Shown here: piece after piece, positions 1-8,121 of the stretch
How the letters are laid out: each line of letters opens with the position of its first letter
Position numbering within the stretch: the first letter of the stretch is position 1
The notes under the pieces: generated by a model
Databases searched by the model: none
What the model was told of the DNA's origin: nothing
What the model saw: only the letters and a program-made list of their open reading frames with translations
Position numbers and translations under genes: made by a program
Assembly: GCA_016787105.1 (NCBI GenBank)
Contig: JAEUVI010000341.1
Span: 1-27,794 of the forward strand
Direction: 5' to 3'
Source of the DNA: Chitinophagaceae bacterium
GTDB lineage: Bacteria; Bacteroidota; Bacteroidia; Chitinophagales; Chitinophagaceae
DNA: 27,794 bases

Positions 1-825
1 AACAATGTTAGGGCTCAACAGTTTTACATCCTGCTTGATGCTGAGAATGGATTTTTCATTCATTTCATGGTGATCGAATTCCAGGAAACTCTTTAATGTA
101 CCGTCAGCTTGTTTTTCCGCACCCATGTACATGCACGATTCCATATGGTCGGCATAGGAAATGCCTTCCAGCCATTCTATTTTCAGGCTCAGCCCATCTT
201 CACTTTTTTTATTGGACAGAAGGAATGCCGATGCTCCGTCAGACAGCATCCAACGCAGAAACTCTTTATCAAAACTGATGTACGGATTTTCTTCCAGTTC
301 CATCAGTTTGTGTACTTCATCTTCAAATTGATTGGCCACAAGCGAAGCAGAAAAGCGCTCCGATCCGGTAGCAATTGCAGTTGCAGCATCACCGATTTTT
401 ACAGCCATATAGGCGTACTTCAGTGCATGCATACCAGCGCAACATACACCTGCCGGAGACACAACTTCTATTGATCCCAGTTCCGGTATCCATCCATGCA
501 CCATACATGCGTGCGATGGCATCATCTGGTCCGGTGATGATGTACCACAGGAGAGTACATCCACATTCTTCAAACCTTCTTTATCATTTTTGAATAGTGC
601 CTTTATCGCTTCGGCTGTGAGCTGTGCATTGGTATGGGTTGTTTTTCCTCCTTTTTCCAATGCGTAATAGCGATTGGTAATACCATTGTTGCGAAGCACT
701 ATCCGTCTTGATTTAGAGGGTTTGTCATTTATCATTCCCAGGTATTCCTCCATCTCATCATTAGACACAGGGCTGTTTGGGAAAAAATGAGAGGTTCGTG
801 TTATATAAACTTCGTTCAATGGCAT
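1..825 (-). CDS. darB: KAS III-like ketosynthase DarB (C-terminus off the left edge)
   Basis: I translated this from the minus strand: it starts MPLNEVYITRTSHFFPNSPV and is open to the window edge (275 residues seen). It is FabH-like: C129 lies in GVCCAGMHALKYA, equivalent to the FabH Cys-Ala-Gly active site, and C128 just before it is also Cys. The His and Asn of the FabH triad would lie beyond the edge. In known DAR pathways DarB condenses two fatty-acid-derived thioesters and cyclises them to a cyclohexanedione. The start codon lies 4 bases after the stop of the DarA-like gene, so the two are almost surely co-transcribed. A primary-metabolism FabH is possible but unlikely here, given the DarA partner and the pigment genes. 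Confidence 0.85.
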   Translation of the reverse strand, partial: MPLNEVYITRTSHFFPNSPVSNDEMEEYLGMINDKPSKSRRIVLRNNGITNRYYALEKGGKTTHTNAQLTAEAIKALFKNDKEGLKNVDVLSCGTSSPDQMMPSHACMVHGWIPELGSIEVVSPAGVCCAGMHALKYAYMAVKIGDAATAIATGSERFSASLVANQFEDEVHKLMELEENPYISFDKEFLRWMLSDGASAFLLSNKKSEDGLSLKIEWLEGISYADHMESCMYMGAEKQADGTLKSFLEFDHHEMNEKSILSIKQDVKLLSPNIV

Positions 826-829
826 CTCT

Positions 830-1735
830 TTAAATTAGTTCAACTCCTGAATAATATTTTTTTTGTCTCGCGATTCTTCCTGATAAAAATGGCCTGAATA
901 AAACAGCATCTACCAGCAGTATAAGCGGAGCAGCTACACAAAGAGCAATTAAAAGATAATATTTGAATGCAACAAGCCAGCCGCTTCTTTTTTTCTTTTT
1001 TGTTATAATATTTGCCCAAATCTTAAAAATCTTACCCGCTTTCCGCTCTATAAACATCAGGTGGTATTTTACATCTACAGCTTTTTGCTCTACCAAACGC
1101 GGCTGCAAATTTATCCAATCTCCACTTAGCAAATGGTCTTTGACGGTGTTGCCGAATACCGGCACGTTTGCAATGTCTTCATCAGATACACCTGGCTTTG
1201 GAAAAATGCCCCATTTCCTGTCTTTACGCCCGGTAAGCATCCAGTAAAAAATGGTAACAAGGCTTGCATAGTTATTATGCCTGTCTACCAGGGCGATATT
1301 ACCCACTAGATTTGCACCTGATTGTTTCAATAACCGCTTGATTTTTTCCTGTGCATTTATCCACATGTTTCTGCAGCCACTGATTGTAACAATTGGTGTA
1401 TTTACCGCGATTGCTTTAAATGAAGGATGCTGAATAAATGAACTCATCGGTATACTTGGTGATAAAAACCAGGGTTGTATACCGAGAATTATGAGGTCGT
1501 ATTTATTTTCTTTCAGTTGAAATGCTTCCAGGTCAGCTGGTGTGCATTGCACACTTTCCGGCATGGCCTCGAAGAAAACTTTTGTTGTCCAGGGGAAAGG
1601 AAATTTTTTTACAGGCGATACCTGTACTTTTTCAACACTTATACCTGCTTCAATGAGAGGCTTCGTTAGGTTATCAACTATTTCGCCCAGCTGGCCCGAC
1701 TGCGTGAAATATACAGCCAAAACTTTTTTACTCAT
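830..1735 (-). CDS. darA: DarA-like dialkylresorcinol-forming enzyme, flavodoxin-like
   Basis: A 301-residue protein. The N-terminus KVLAVYFTQSGQLGEI is a flavodoxin-type first strand and phosphate loop. There is one hydrophobic helix near the C-terminus (about 258-282, YYLLIALCVAAPLILLVDAV) followed by a basic tail, so it is probably attached to the inner membrane. Published work describes DarA as the aromatase that converts the DarB cyclohexanedione into the dialkylresorcinol, and a flavin-binding fold suits that oxidation. My assignment rests on remembered similarity to flavobacterial DarA proteins plus adjacency to darB. It is the middle gene of a three-gene minus-strand operon, with 13 bases before it and 4 after. 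The remaining doubt is whether flavin is really bound. Confidence 0.8.
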   Translation of the reverse strand: MSKKVLAVYFTQSGQLGEIVDNLTKPLIEAGISVEKVQVSPVKKFPFPWTTKVFFEAMPESVQCTPADLEAFQLKENKYDLIILGIQPWFLSPSIPMSSFIQHPSFKAIAVNTPIVTISGCRNMWINAQEKIKRLLKQSGANLVGNIALVDRHNNYASLVTIFYWMLTGRKDRKWGIFPKPGVSDEDIANVPVFGNTVKDHLLSGDWINLQPRLVEQKAVDVKYHLMFIERKAGKIFKIWANIITKKKKRSGWLVAFKYYLLIALCVAAPLILLVDAVLFRPFLSGRIARQKKYYSGVELI

Positions 1736-1748
1736 GCTTTGCTACAAA

Positions 1749-2255
1749 TTAAAAATCTTCGGGCCGGAGCACTTTTGAAGTTTTGCTATAGTTCGTTATA
1801 GCTTGCTGAACATCAACCGGCAGTTTTTTAAAAGATTGGCGAATATACGTACTGTCTTTATCCAAATCACTTTTATAGTGCAGTATACCGGGGGCGTGTT
1901 CCTGTATCATCAGCCTTAGAAAACGCAGCTCGCCATTGTCTTTGTCTTTTAAAATGGCCGCTTCCAGTTTTTTGTGCCCTTCTTTGAAAAATTTCAGCTT
2001 TTTATTCGCCCCTTTTACAAGTCCCGCTTTTTTCATGGTAAGTGCGCCTTCATAGGCTGATTTGTCCTTTAGGTCTGTGTTTTTCAAAGCGTTGAGCTGA
2101 TTATCAACAATGGCTACATCTGAGGAAGCCATTGCGACATATAATTCTTTACGGGTGAATTTTGGGGCACTTTCCTGTGCTGGTACGAGGGCTGGTAAAC
2201 ATAAAATGATGGCAATAACCAGGAGGGCAGCTTTGTAGGAGCGTTGTATTTTCAT
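1749..2255 (-). CDS. Small secreted protein of unknown function, first gene of the dar operon
   Basis: A 168-residue protein when started at the ATG at 2255. That start gives a clean signal peptide (MKIQRSYKAALLVIAIILC, then LPALVPAQ) ending at a probable cleavage after VPAQ. A start 51 bases further upstream would add 17 residues in front of the signal peptide and has no ribosome binding site. The mature part is Lys-rich and mostly helical in appearance, with EHAPGILHYKSDLDKDSTYI in the second half. No Cys follows the signal cleavage site, so it is not a lipoprotein; it is expected in the periplasm. I do not recognise the family. Linkage to darA and darB suggests a role in handling the resorcinol or pigment. 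A TATCTTTG box ends 6 bases before the ATG, so the mRNA may be leaderless or nearly so. Confidence 0.75.
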   Translation of the reverse strand: MKIQRSYKAALLVIAIILCLPALVPAQESAPKFTRKELYVAMASSDVAIVDNQLNALKNTDLKDKSAYEGALTMKKAGLVKGANKKLKFFKEGHKKLEAAILKDKDNGELRFLRLMIQEHAPGILHYKSDLDKDSTYIRQSFKKLPVDVQQAITNYSKTSKVLRPEDF

Positions 2256-2261
2256 GGGTCG

Positions 2262-2269
2262 CAAAGATA
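2262..2269 (-). promoter_or_regulatory. Candidate -7 box (TATCTTTG) of the dar operon
   Basis: On the minus strand TATCTTTG matches the Bacteroidota primary-sigma -7 consensus TAnnTTTG exactly. It lies 6 bases upstream of the ATG at 2255, so transcription would start at or next to the initiation codon. No convincing TTTG-type -33 element is seen at the usual distance, so this is a moderate call. Confidence 0.45.
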
Positions 2270-2303
2270 TCCAAAAAAAACTTTTGAGAAACAGCTGGTT
2301 ATG

Positions 2304-2329
2304 CACAGTTTTTATTGTTTAAAACTGTG
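2304..2329. promoter_or_regulatory. Palindrome between divergent genes, candidate operator
   Basis: Perfect 9-base inverted repeat CACAGTTTT / AAAACTGTG with an 8-base AT-rich centre. It lies between the divergent minus-strand dar operon and the plus-strand genes, about 35 bases upstream of the dar -7 box and about 50 upstream of the plus-strand box. That is a normal place for a dimeric regulator to bind. It could also form a hairpin, but there is no gene end nearby to terminate. No regulator gene is visible in the window. Confidence 0.4.
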
Positions 2330-2378
2330 ATTTAAAGTTATTTAGCAGGGAAAACGATATGAGTAGAACTATTCGCTT

Positions 2379-2386
2379 TATCTTCG
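2379..2386 (+). promoter_or_regulatory. Candidate -7 box (TATCTTCG) of the outer-membrane barrel gene
   Basis: TATCTTCG differs from TAnnTTTG at one position and lies 26 bases before the ATG at 2413. This fits the downstream start choice, because the alternative ATG at 2359 would lie upstream of the promoter. No clear -33 element. Confidence 0.35.
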
Positions 2387-2412
2387 CATTTCAATTTAAA
2401 ATTGAACTATTT

Positions 2413-2958
2413 ATGAAGAATTCAAAGTTTTTGTGCCTGTCAGTTTTAGCAATAGCTATTAGTATTTCAGGGTTTAGCCAAAAACCTTATGATAAGGGAA
2501 TTGGCCTGCGATTTTCAAATACATATTATGATGTAGTTGCTGCTACATTCAAATTTTTTGTGAGTGATGCCGGTGCATTTGATCTCAATGCAGGTTTTGG
2601 TTTGAAGGGATATGCTTATGGTGTTGGTCCTGGCTATAATAAAGTAAGGCCATTTAACCTGGGTATTTCTGCGGCTTACCAGCATCATTTTGAAATACCG
2701 GTAAGAGGTGGTGGTTTTGCCTGGTTTATCGGTGGTGGTCTTGTTGGTTATCGCAGTTTTTCCAGCGAAGGGGATTATGATGGATTTGGTTTCGGTATAT
2801 TTCCAACAGGTGGTGTAGATTATAAAATTCCAAAAATTCCTTTGGCTGTATCTGCAGATTATCGGCCTACTTTTTTCCTGACAGCGCCGAATTATTATGA
2901 TTCATTTTACGGGCGCAATATTGGCGTATCTGCCCGTTATACTTTTGGCAAAAATTAA
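2413..2958 (+). CDS. Small outer-membrane beta-barrel-like protein
   Basis: A 181-residue protein from the ATG at 2413. It begins with a Bacteroidota-type signal peptide (MKNSKFLCLSVLAIAISISG, cleaved near GFSQ). The mature part is rich in Gly and aromatic residues, with alternating strands such as FNLGISAAYQHHFEIP and GGGFAWFIGGGLVGYRSF, and ends on a strand-like IGVSARYTFGKN. This fits an eight-strand OmpW/OmpA-type barrel. A start at 2359 would add 18 residues ahead of the signal peptide and is unlikely. It is monocistronic, followed by a strong terminator-like hairpin. A role in pigment deposition in the outer membrane is possible, but nothing in the protein shows it; it may be an unrelated neighbour. 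Confidence 0.75.
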   Translation: MKNSKFLCLSVLAIAISISGFSQKPYDKGIGLRFSNTYYDVVAATFKFFVSDAGAFDLNAGFGLKGYAYGVGPGYNKVRPFNLGISAAYQHHFEIPVRGGGFAWFIGGGLVGYRSFSSEGDYDGFGFGIFPTGGVDYKIPKIPLAVSADYRPTFFLTAPNYYDSFYGRNIGVSARYTFGKN

Positions 2959-2979
2959 TTTTTACTGATATATTTATAT

Positions 2980-3018
2980 AATGCCCTCTCTGGTAACAAC
3001 CGGAGGGGGCATTTCTTA
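2980..3018 (+). terminator. Rho-independent terminator-like hairpin after the barrel gene
   Basis: A 14-base stem (5' arm 2980-2993, 3' arm 3000-3013), fully paired if G-U wobbles are allowed, with a TAACAA loop. It is followed by a short T-rich stretch (TTTCTTA). It starts about 20 bases after the stop at 2958. Confidence 0.7.
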
Positions 3019-3024
3019 CATTTG
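3017..3024 (+). promoter_or_regulatory. Candidate -7 box (TACATTTG) for the export/assembly operon
   Basis: TACATTTG is an exact TAnnTTTG match 26 bases before the ATG at 3051, directly after the terminator hairpin. A -33 element is not evident because the hairpin occupies that place. The box would drive the tightly packed genes from 3051 onward. Confidence 0.45.
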
Positions 3025-3050
3025 CAACAAGTTATTTTAGCCTTTTCTGC

Positions 3051-4244
3051 ATGCCTGACATTGAGATAATCCGGGAGAAGTTTAATTTATTTAAAGTATG
3101 CGTTATTATTCCGACCTACAATAATGCACAGACGCTTGCAGCAGTCATTCATGATGTGGCCGGGTATACCAGGAATATTATCGTAATAAACGACGGCTCA
3201 ACAGATGATACCGAACAGATACTTTCTTCATTCGATTTTATAAAAAAAATAAACTACAAGAAAAATAAGGGAAAAGGCTGGGCATTGCGGCAAGGCTTCA
3301 AGCTTGCTGAAGAATTAAAATATGATTACGCGATAACAATTGATTCAGACGGTCAGCATTTCGCGAAAGACCTTCCGTTGTTTATAGAAAAACTGGAAGG
3401 CGACAGAGATTCAATCTTTCTGGGTTCCCGTAACCTGAAGCAGGAAAATATGCCAGGTAAAAACAGTTTTGGAAATAAATTCTCCAATTTCTGGTTCACT
3501 GTAGAAACAGGGCTTACTATGCCGGATACACAAACCGGTTACCGTCTTTATCCATTGCACCTGATGAAAAATATGCGTTTCATTACCCGCAAATATGAAT
3601 TTGAAATAGAAGTATTGGTGCGTTCATCATGGAGAGGTATAAAAATTGATTCGGTACCCGTATCGGTTTATTATGCGCCTAAAGAAGAGAGGATAACACA
3701 TTTCCGGCCTTTTAAAGATTTCTTTCGCATCGGCGTGCTTAATACTGTTCTTGTACTGATTGCTTTTTTGTACATCAAGCCACGTGATTTTTTCCGGTCC
3801 CTTTTTCAAAAAAACTGGAAAGAATCGGTTAAGGAACATTTGATACACGCAGAGCAACCTGATACAGTAAAAGCAATTTCTGTTGGTTTTGGCATTTTTA
3901 TGGGCATCGTGCCTTTGTGGGGTTTTCAGTTGTTAATCGCTATTGCTTTATCCATCATTTTAAAATTGAACAAAGCACTTGTTATCATCGCTGCCAATAT
4001 CAGTGTACCGCCAATGATACCGTTGATTATTTTCCTGAGTTATAAAGTTGGCACTTTATGGCTGCCTGATACTTCCATTGCTATTCCATTCAGCAGCAAG
4101 ATCACATTGGAATCAATAAAAATTAACCTGCTTCAATATATTTATGGCAGTATCACATTGGCAGTTGTTGCCGGTCTTTTTTTCGGTGCGCTTACCTTTG
4201 CTTTGCTGAAATTTTTTAAAAGAAAAACAAGCCCGGTAGCCTGA
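3051..4244 (+). CDS. Family 2 glycosyltransferase with C-terminal DUF2062 membrane domain
   Basis: A 397-residue two-domain protein. Residues 15-230 are a GT-A fold family 2 glycosyltransferase of the dolichyl/polyprenyl-phosphate sugar transferase type: VIIPTYNNAQTL, VINDGSTDDT, and the metal-binding DSD at D98-D100 within TIDSDGQHF. Residues about 255-385 are hydrophobic with several membrane segments and match the DUF2062 pattern (GFGIFMGIVPLWGFQLL, then NISVPPMIPLI). It therefore probably acts at the inner membrane. The stop is 10 bases before the next ATG, so it is co-transcribed with the transporter fusion. Its presence in a pigment cluster suggests either glycosylation of a lipid carrier or pigment, or a scaffold role; the substrate is not evident. 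Confidence 0.85.
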   Translation: MPDIEIIREKFNLFKVCVIIPTYNNAQTLAAVIHDVAGYTRNIIVINDGSTDDTEQILSSFDFIKKINYKKNKGKGWALRQGFKLAEELKYDYAITIDSDGQHFAKDLPLFIEKLEGDRDSIFLGSRNLKQENMPGKNSFGNKFSNFWFTVETGLTMPDTQTGYRLYPLHLMKNMRFITRKYEFEIEVLVRSSWRGIKIDSVPVSVYYAPKEERITHFRPFKDFFRIGVLNTVLVLIAFLYIKPRDFFRSLFQKNWKESVKEHLIHAEQPDTVKAISVGFGIFMGIVPLWGFQLLIAIALSIILKLNKALVIIAANISVPPMIPLIIFLSYKVGTLWLPDTSIAIPFSSKITLESIKINLLQYIYGSITLAVVAGLFFGALTFALLKFFKRKTSPVA

Positions 4245-4254
4245 GGCGTGTATA

Positions 4255-7200
4255 ATGGAAAAGTTTTTCACTGGCATATACGATTACTTCAAGCGTCGCC
4301 ATATCGTTTTATATGCAGTGTTTTTTGTCAGCCTGCTTGCATTTGCATTTTTTGCATGGCAGGTGAAATTTATTGAAGATATTTCTGCCATTATTCCCAA
4401 AGACAAAAAGACAGAAAAGCTCAACCAGGTTTTTCAGAATTCGAAGTTTGCTGACAAGCTGATAGTTACTGTTTCGTTGAAAGATACTACTGTTGTAGAA
4501 CCGGATAGTTTGATAGCCTACGCGGACTCATTTGTTGCGCAATTGCAAAGCTCATCATCAGCGTTTGTAAAAAATATACGGTATAAGGTAGATGACGATG
4601 TTACAATGGAATTGTTCCAGGTAATACAGGAACATTTACCTGTATTCCTTTCTGAAAATGACTACCATTCGATTGATACGCTGATAGCCAAAGAAAAAAT
4701 TAAAGAACGACTGGAGCAGGATATAAGAATTTTAAGCTCTCCTTCAGGGTTGGCGTTAAAAAATATTATTACTAATGATCCGGTTGGAATTTCGTTTATC
4801 GCGTTGAAGAAACTGCAACAGCTGCAGTATGATAACAATTTTGAATTGTACGATAACTATATCGTAACTAAGGATAACAAGAATTTGTTATTGTTTATCA
4901 CACCTGTTTATCCGTCAAATAATACAGGGAAAAATATTGAATTCTTTCATTCTCTCGATTCGGTGATTAATAAATTGTCGGCTTCAGGCTTTAAAGATGT
5001 TGACGCTTCTTACTTTGGTGCTTCTGCGGTTTCTGCAGGCAATGCACAGCAACTCAGGAAAGACACATTGTATACACAAGGAATTACGGTTGTCTTTCTT
5101 GTTTTATTTATCGCTTTATTTTTTCGGAAAAAAAGAGCACCGTTTTTAATCCTGATACCTGTTGTGTATGGTGCCTTGTTTTCGCTGGCCGCGGTTTATT
5201 TTATCAAAGGTTCGTTATCTGTTATCGCATTGGCTACAGGTTCTGTTATTCTTGGTATCGCGATTAATTATTCCTTGCACGTTTTTAATCATTACCGTCA
5301 TGTGCCGGATATAAAGCAGGTGATTAAAGATTTGTCTTTTCCGTTAACAATCGGCAGCTTCACTACTATCGGTGGTTTTTTCTGCCTTGAATTTGTGAAA
5401 TCGGAAATGCTGCAGGATATCGGGTTGTTTGCAGGTTTCAGTCTTATAGGAGCTTCTTTATGTTCGCTGATTTTTTTACCACACTTTATTGAAACAAAAA
5501 AGCAAAACGCTCATCACAGTTCATGGATTGATAAAATAGCATCATTAAATCCTGAGCATAACAAATGGCTGGTTGGTTTGATAGCAGTATTAACTGTTGT
5601 TTTCTTTTTTTTCGCAGGCAAGGTTCGGTTCGAACCGGATATGATGCAAATGAACTACATGCCTGCAGACTTGAAAAAAGCGGAAAACAAGCTGAACAGG
5701 ATAACAGATTATTCATTGAAATCTGTCTATCTCGTTTCCGAAGGAAAAACACTGGATGAAGCATTGCAGAAAAGCGAAAAGTTGCTTACGGATATAGCGC
5801 TGTTGAAGGAGAAGAATGAAATTAAAAATTATAGCGGTGTTTCTTCCTTGTTGCTTTCCGATTCCCTGCAGCGACTGCGAATAGATAAATGGAATAAGTA
5901 CTGGGATGAATCAAAGAAGAAGGAATTGATTAATGGTTTACAAAAGGAAGGATCAGTTCTTGGTTTCCGCGCTTCAGCTTTTGATAATTTCAAAAATTTA
6001 TTGGATAAAAATTATGAACCAGCGGATAATAATTCACTGGAAGAGGTAAAAAAGAATTTTCTTGATGACTATATCACTGAGAAACCCGGGCAGGCTTCTG
6101 TTATTACAATGCTGAAAACATCTGCCGGAAGTAAGCAGTCCGTTATTGAAAAGTTTGATGATCGTGCTGATGTTACTGTGCTTGATCGCCAATACCTCAC
6201 GAGCCGTCTTACACAAATAGTAAATTCAGATTTCAATAGTATCGCATGGCTTACTTCTATATTGGTATTTGTTGTTTTGTTAATCACATTCGGACGTATT
6301 GAACTGGCTACGGTTGCTTTTTTACCTATGTTGATAAGCTGGATATGGATTCTCGGCATCATGGGAATTTTTGGTATTACATTTAATCTTATCAATATCA
6401 TCGTTTCAGCATTAATATTCGGCCTCGGCGACGATTATAGTTTGTTTATCATGGATGGGCTATTGCAAGAATATAAAACAGGCAAAAAGAATTTATCTTC
6501 TTATAAATCTTCAATTTTCCTTTCTGCAATAACAACTGTTGCCGGACTCGGGGTTTTGCTTTTTGCAAAGCATCCTGCTTTGCGTTCTATAGCATTTGTT
6601 TCTGTTACCGGTATTTTATGTGTTGTTCTAATGTCACAGGTATTAATACCATTTCTATTTTCATTATTGATAAAAAACAGGCTGAAGGAAAGCTATTTTC
6701 CCTGGACGGCATGGAGCTGGTGCAAATCAACTTTCTCTAATCTCTATTTTGCGTTGGGCAGTCTGTTGCTTACACCGATCGGTTTGGTGATGATAAAATT
6801 GAATCCCTTTAATAAGGAGAAAGGAAAATACCTGTTTCATAAACTGGTTTCAAAACTTTGCTGGTCGGTAATGTACATTATGCCCAATGTGAAGAAGCGG
6901 ATTGTAAACCCATTGAAAGAAGATTTTTCAAAACCGGCGATTATTATTTGCAATCACCAGTCCTCGCTGGATGTATTGCTCACAACAATGTTAAGCCCGA
7001 AAATTATTCTTGTTGTGAATAAAAGGGTTTGGAGTTCGCCGGTATTTGGCCCTGCTGTGCGTATGATTGATTTTTATCCGTTGCCGGAAGAAGGGGCAGA
7101 AGACAGCATTTCACTTCTTGCTGAACGGGTAAAGAAAGGATATTCAATTGTTATTTTTCCGGAAGGAACAAGAACTTCAGACGGACCAGTAAAGCGTTTT

Positions 7201-8121
7201 CATAAAGGGGCATTTTATATTGCTGAGAAATTGAATCTTGATATCCTTCCCATTGTTTTGCATGGAACTGGCTATACAAAATCAAAAGGGGATTTATTGT
7301 TAAAAGACGGAACTACGACAGTTCAGTTTCTGCCTCGCATTTCGCCTGATGATAAAAGCTTTGGAAATAATTACTCTGAACGGACAAAAGGTATTGTTCG
7401 GTATTTCCGCCAGCAGTATGAGAAAATAAGAAGCGAACAGGAAACGCCTGTTTATTTTAAGGAACAACTTATTCGTAATTATTTATACAAAGGCCCTGTG
7501 TTGGAGTGGTACATGCGTGTAAAGATCAGGTTGGAGGATTATTATAAAAAGTTTGATGAATTATTACCGAAAGAAGGAAAGTTGCTGGATATCGGTTGTG
7601 GCTATGGGTTCATGTCATATATGCTGAATTTTACCGGTCCGCAGCGGCAGATTACAGCATTGGATTATGACGAGGAGAAAATACTTACAGCACAACATTG
7701 CTTTAGTAAAAATGACAGGGTAAGTTTTTTGCATGCGGATGTTCTCGGCTTTCAATTCGAAACGTATGATGGTATTGTAATCAGCGATGTATTGCATTAC
7801 CTGCAACCGGATGATCAACGAACTGTTATAAACCGGTGTATAGAAAGCCTGCAGCCCAACGGCATATTAATAATACGGGATGGCGATGCAGATTTGGCAG
7901 AAAGACATAAAGGGACAAAGCTGACGGAATATTTTTCAACCCGTTTTTTTGGATTTAATAAAACAAATGAAAAAGGCCTGTCCTTTTTATCCGGGACGTT
8001 TATAAAAGACATTGCTATAGAAAACGGCCTTGCGTTTTATACAATTGACAATACAAAGCGTACTTCGAATATCATTTTTGTGATGAAAAAAGCTGGAACT
8101 TTACAACATGCAGCAGTATGA
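4255..8121 (+). CDS. Trifunctional MMPL transporter / lysophospholipid acyltransferase / SAM methyltransferase
   Basis: A 1288-residue fusion. Residues 1 to about 815 are an RND/MMPL exporter: a first helix at 15-36, a periplasmic loop, two helix clusters (about 272-457 and 660-812) and the sequence GLGDDYSLFIMDG in the second. Residues about 860-1060 are a PlsC-type acyltransferase with H901-QSSL-D906 (HX4D) and FPEGTR at 968-973. Residues about 1080-1285 are a class I methyltransferase with D1112-IGCGYG binding SAM, then TALDYDE. MMPL proteins are the expected exporters of APE lipids, the acyltransferase could attach acyl or polyene chains to a lipid, and the methyltransferase may modify the ring. 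The last 14 bases overlap the next gene. Translation runs uninterrupted through all three domains, so this is a true fusion. Confidence 0.9.
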   Translation: MEKFFTGIYDYFKRRHIVLYAVFFVSLLAFAFFAWQVKFIEDISAIIPKDKKTEKLNQVFQNSKFADKLIVTVSLKDTTVVEPDSLIAYADSFVAQLQSSSSAFVKNIRYKVDDDVTMELFQVIQEHLPVFLSENDYHSIDTLIAKEKIKERLEQDIRILSSPSGLALKNIITNDPVGISFIALKKLQQLQYDNNFELYDNYIVTKDNKNLLLFITPVYPSNNTGKNIEFFHSLDSVINKLSASGFKDVDASYFGASAVSAGNAQQLRKDTLYTQGITVVFLVLFIALFFRKKRAPFLILIPVVYGALFSLAAVYFIKGSLSVIALATGSVILGIAINYSLHVFNHYRHVPDIKQVIKDLSFPLTIGSFTTIGGFFCLEFVKSEMLQDIGLFAGFSLIGASLCSLIFLPHFIETKKQNAHHSSWIDKIASLNPEHNKWLVGLIAVLTVVFFFFAGKVRFEPDMMQMNYMPADLKKAENKLNRITDYSLKSVYLVSEGKTLDEALQKSEKLLTDIALLKEKNEIKNYSGVSSLLLSDSLQRLRIDKWNKYWDESKKKELINGLQKEGSVLGFRASAFDNFKNLLDKNYEPADNNSLEEVKKNFLDDYITEKPGQASVITMLKTSAGSKQSVIEKFDDRADVTVLDRQYLTSRLTQIVNSDFNSIAWLTSILVFVVLLITFGRIELATVAFLPMLISWIWILGIMGIFGITFNLINIIVSALIFGLGDDYSLFIMDGLLQEYKTGKKNLSSYKSSIFLSAITTVAGLGVLLFAKHPALRSIAFVSVTGILCVVLMSQVLIPFLFSLLIKNRLKESYFPWTAWSWCKSTFSNLYFALGSLLLTPIGLVMIKLNPFNKEKGKYLFHKLVSKLCWSVMYIMPNVKKRIVNPLKEDFSKPAIIICNHQSSLDVLLTTMLSPKIILVVNKRVWSSPVFGPAVRMIDFYPLPEEGAEDSISLLAERVKKGYSIVIFPEGTRTSDGPVKRFHKGAFYIAEKLNLDILPIVLHGTGYTKSKGDLLLKDGTTTVQFLPRISPDDKSFGNNYSERTKGIVRYFRQQYEKIRSEQETPVYFKEQLIRNYLYKGPVLEWYMRVKIRLEDYYKKFDELLPKEGKLLDIGCGYGFMSYMLNFTGPQRQITALDYDEEKILTAQHCFSKNDRVSFLHADVLGFQFETYDGIVISDVLHYLQPDDQRTVINRCIESLQPNGILIIRDGDADLAERHKGTKLTEYFSTRFFGFNKTNEKGLSFLSGTFIKDIAIENGLAFYTIDNTKRTSNIIFVMKKAGTLQHAAV

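Noticed and set aside
109..474. Plus-strand 121-residue open frame at the left edge
   Set aside because: It is antisense to the well-supported KAS III-like gene, has Cys/His-rich low-complexity translation and no family resemblance.
5486..5764. Minus-strand open frame inside the transporter fusion
   Set aside because: It is a shadow of the long plus-strand reading frame, with no family similarity.
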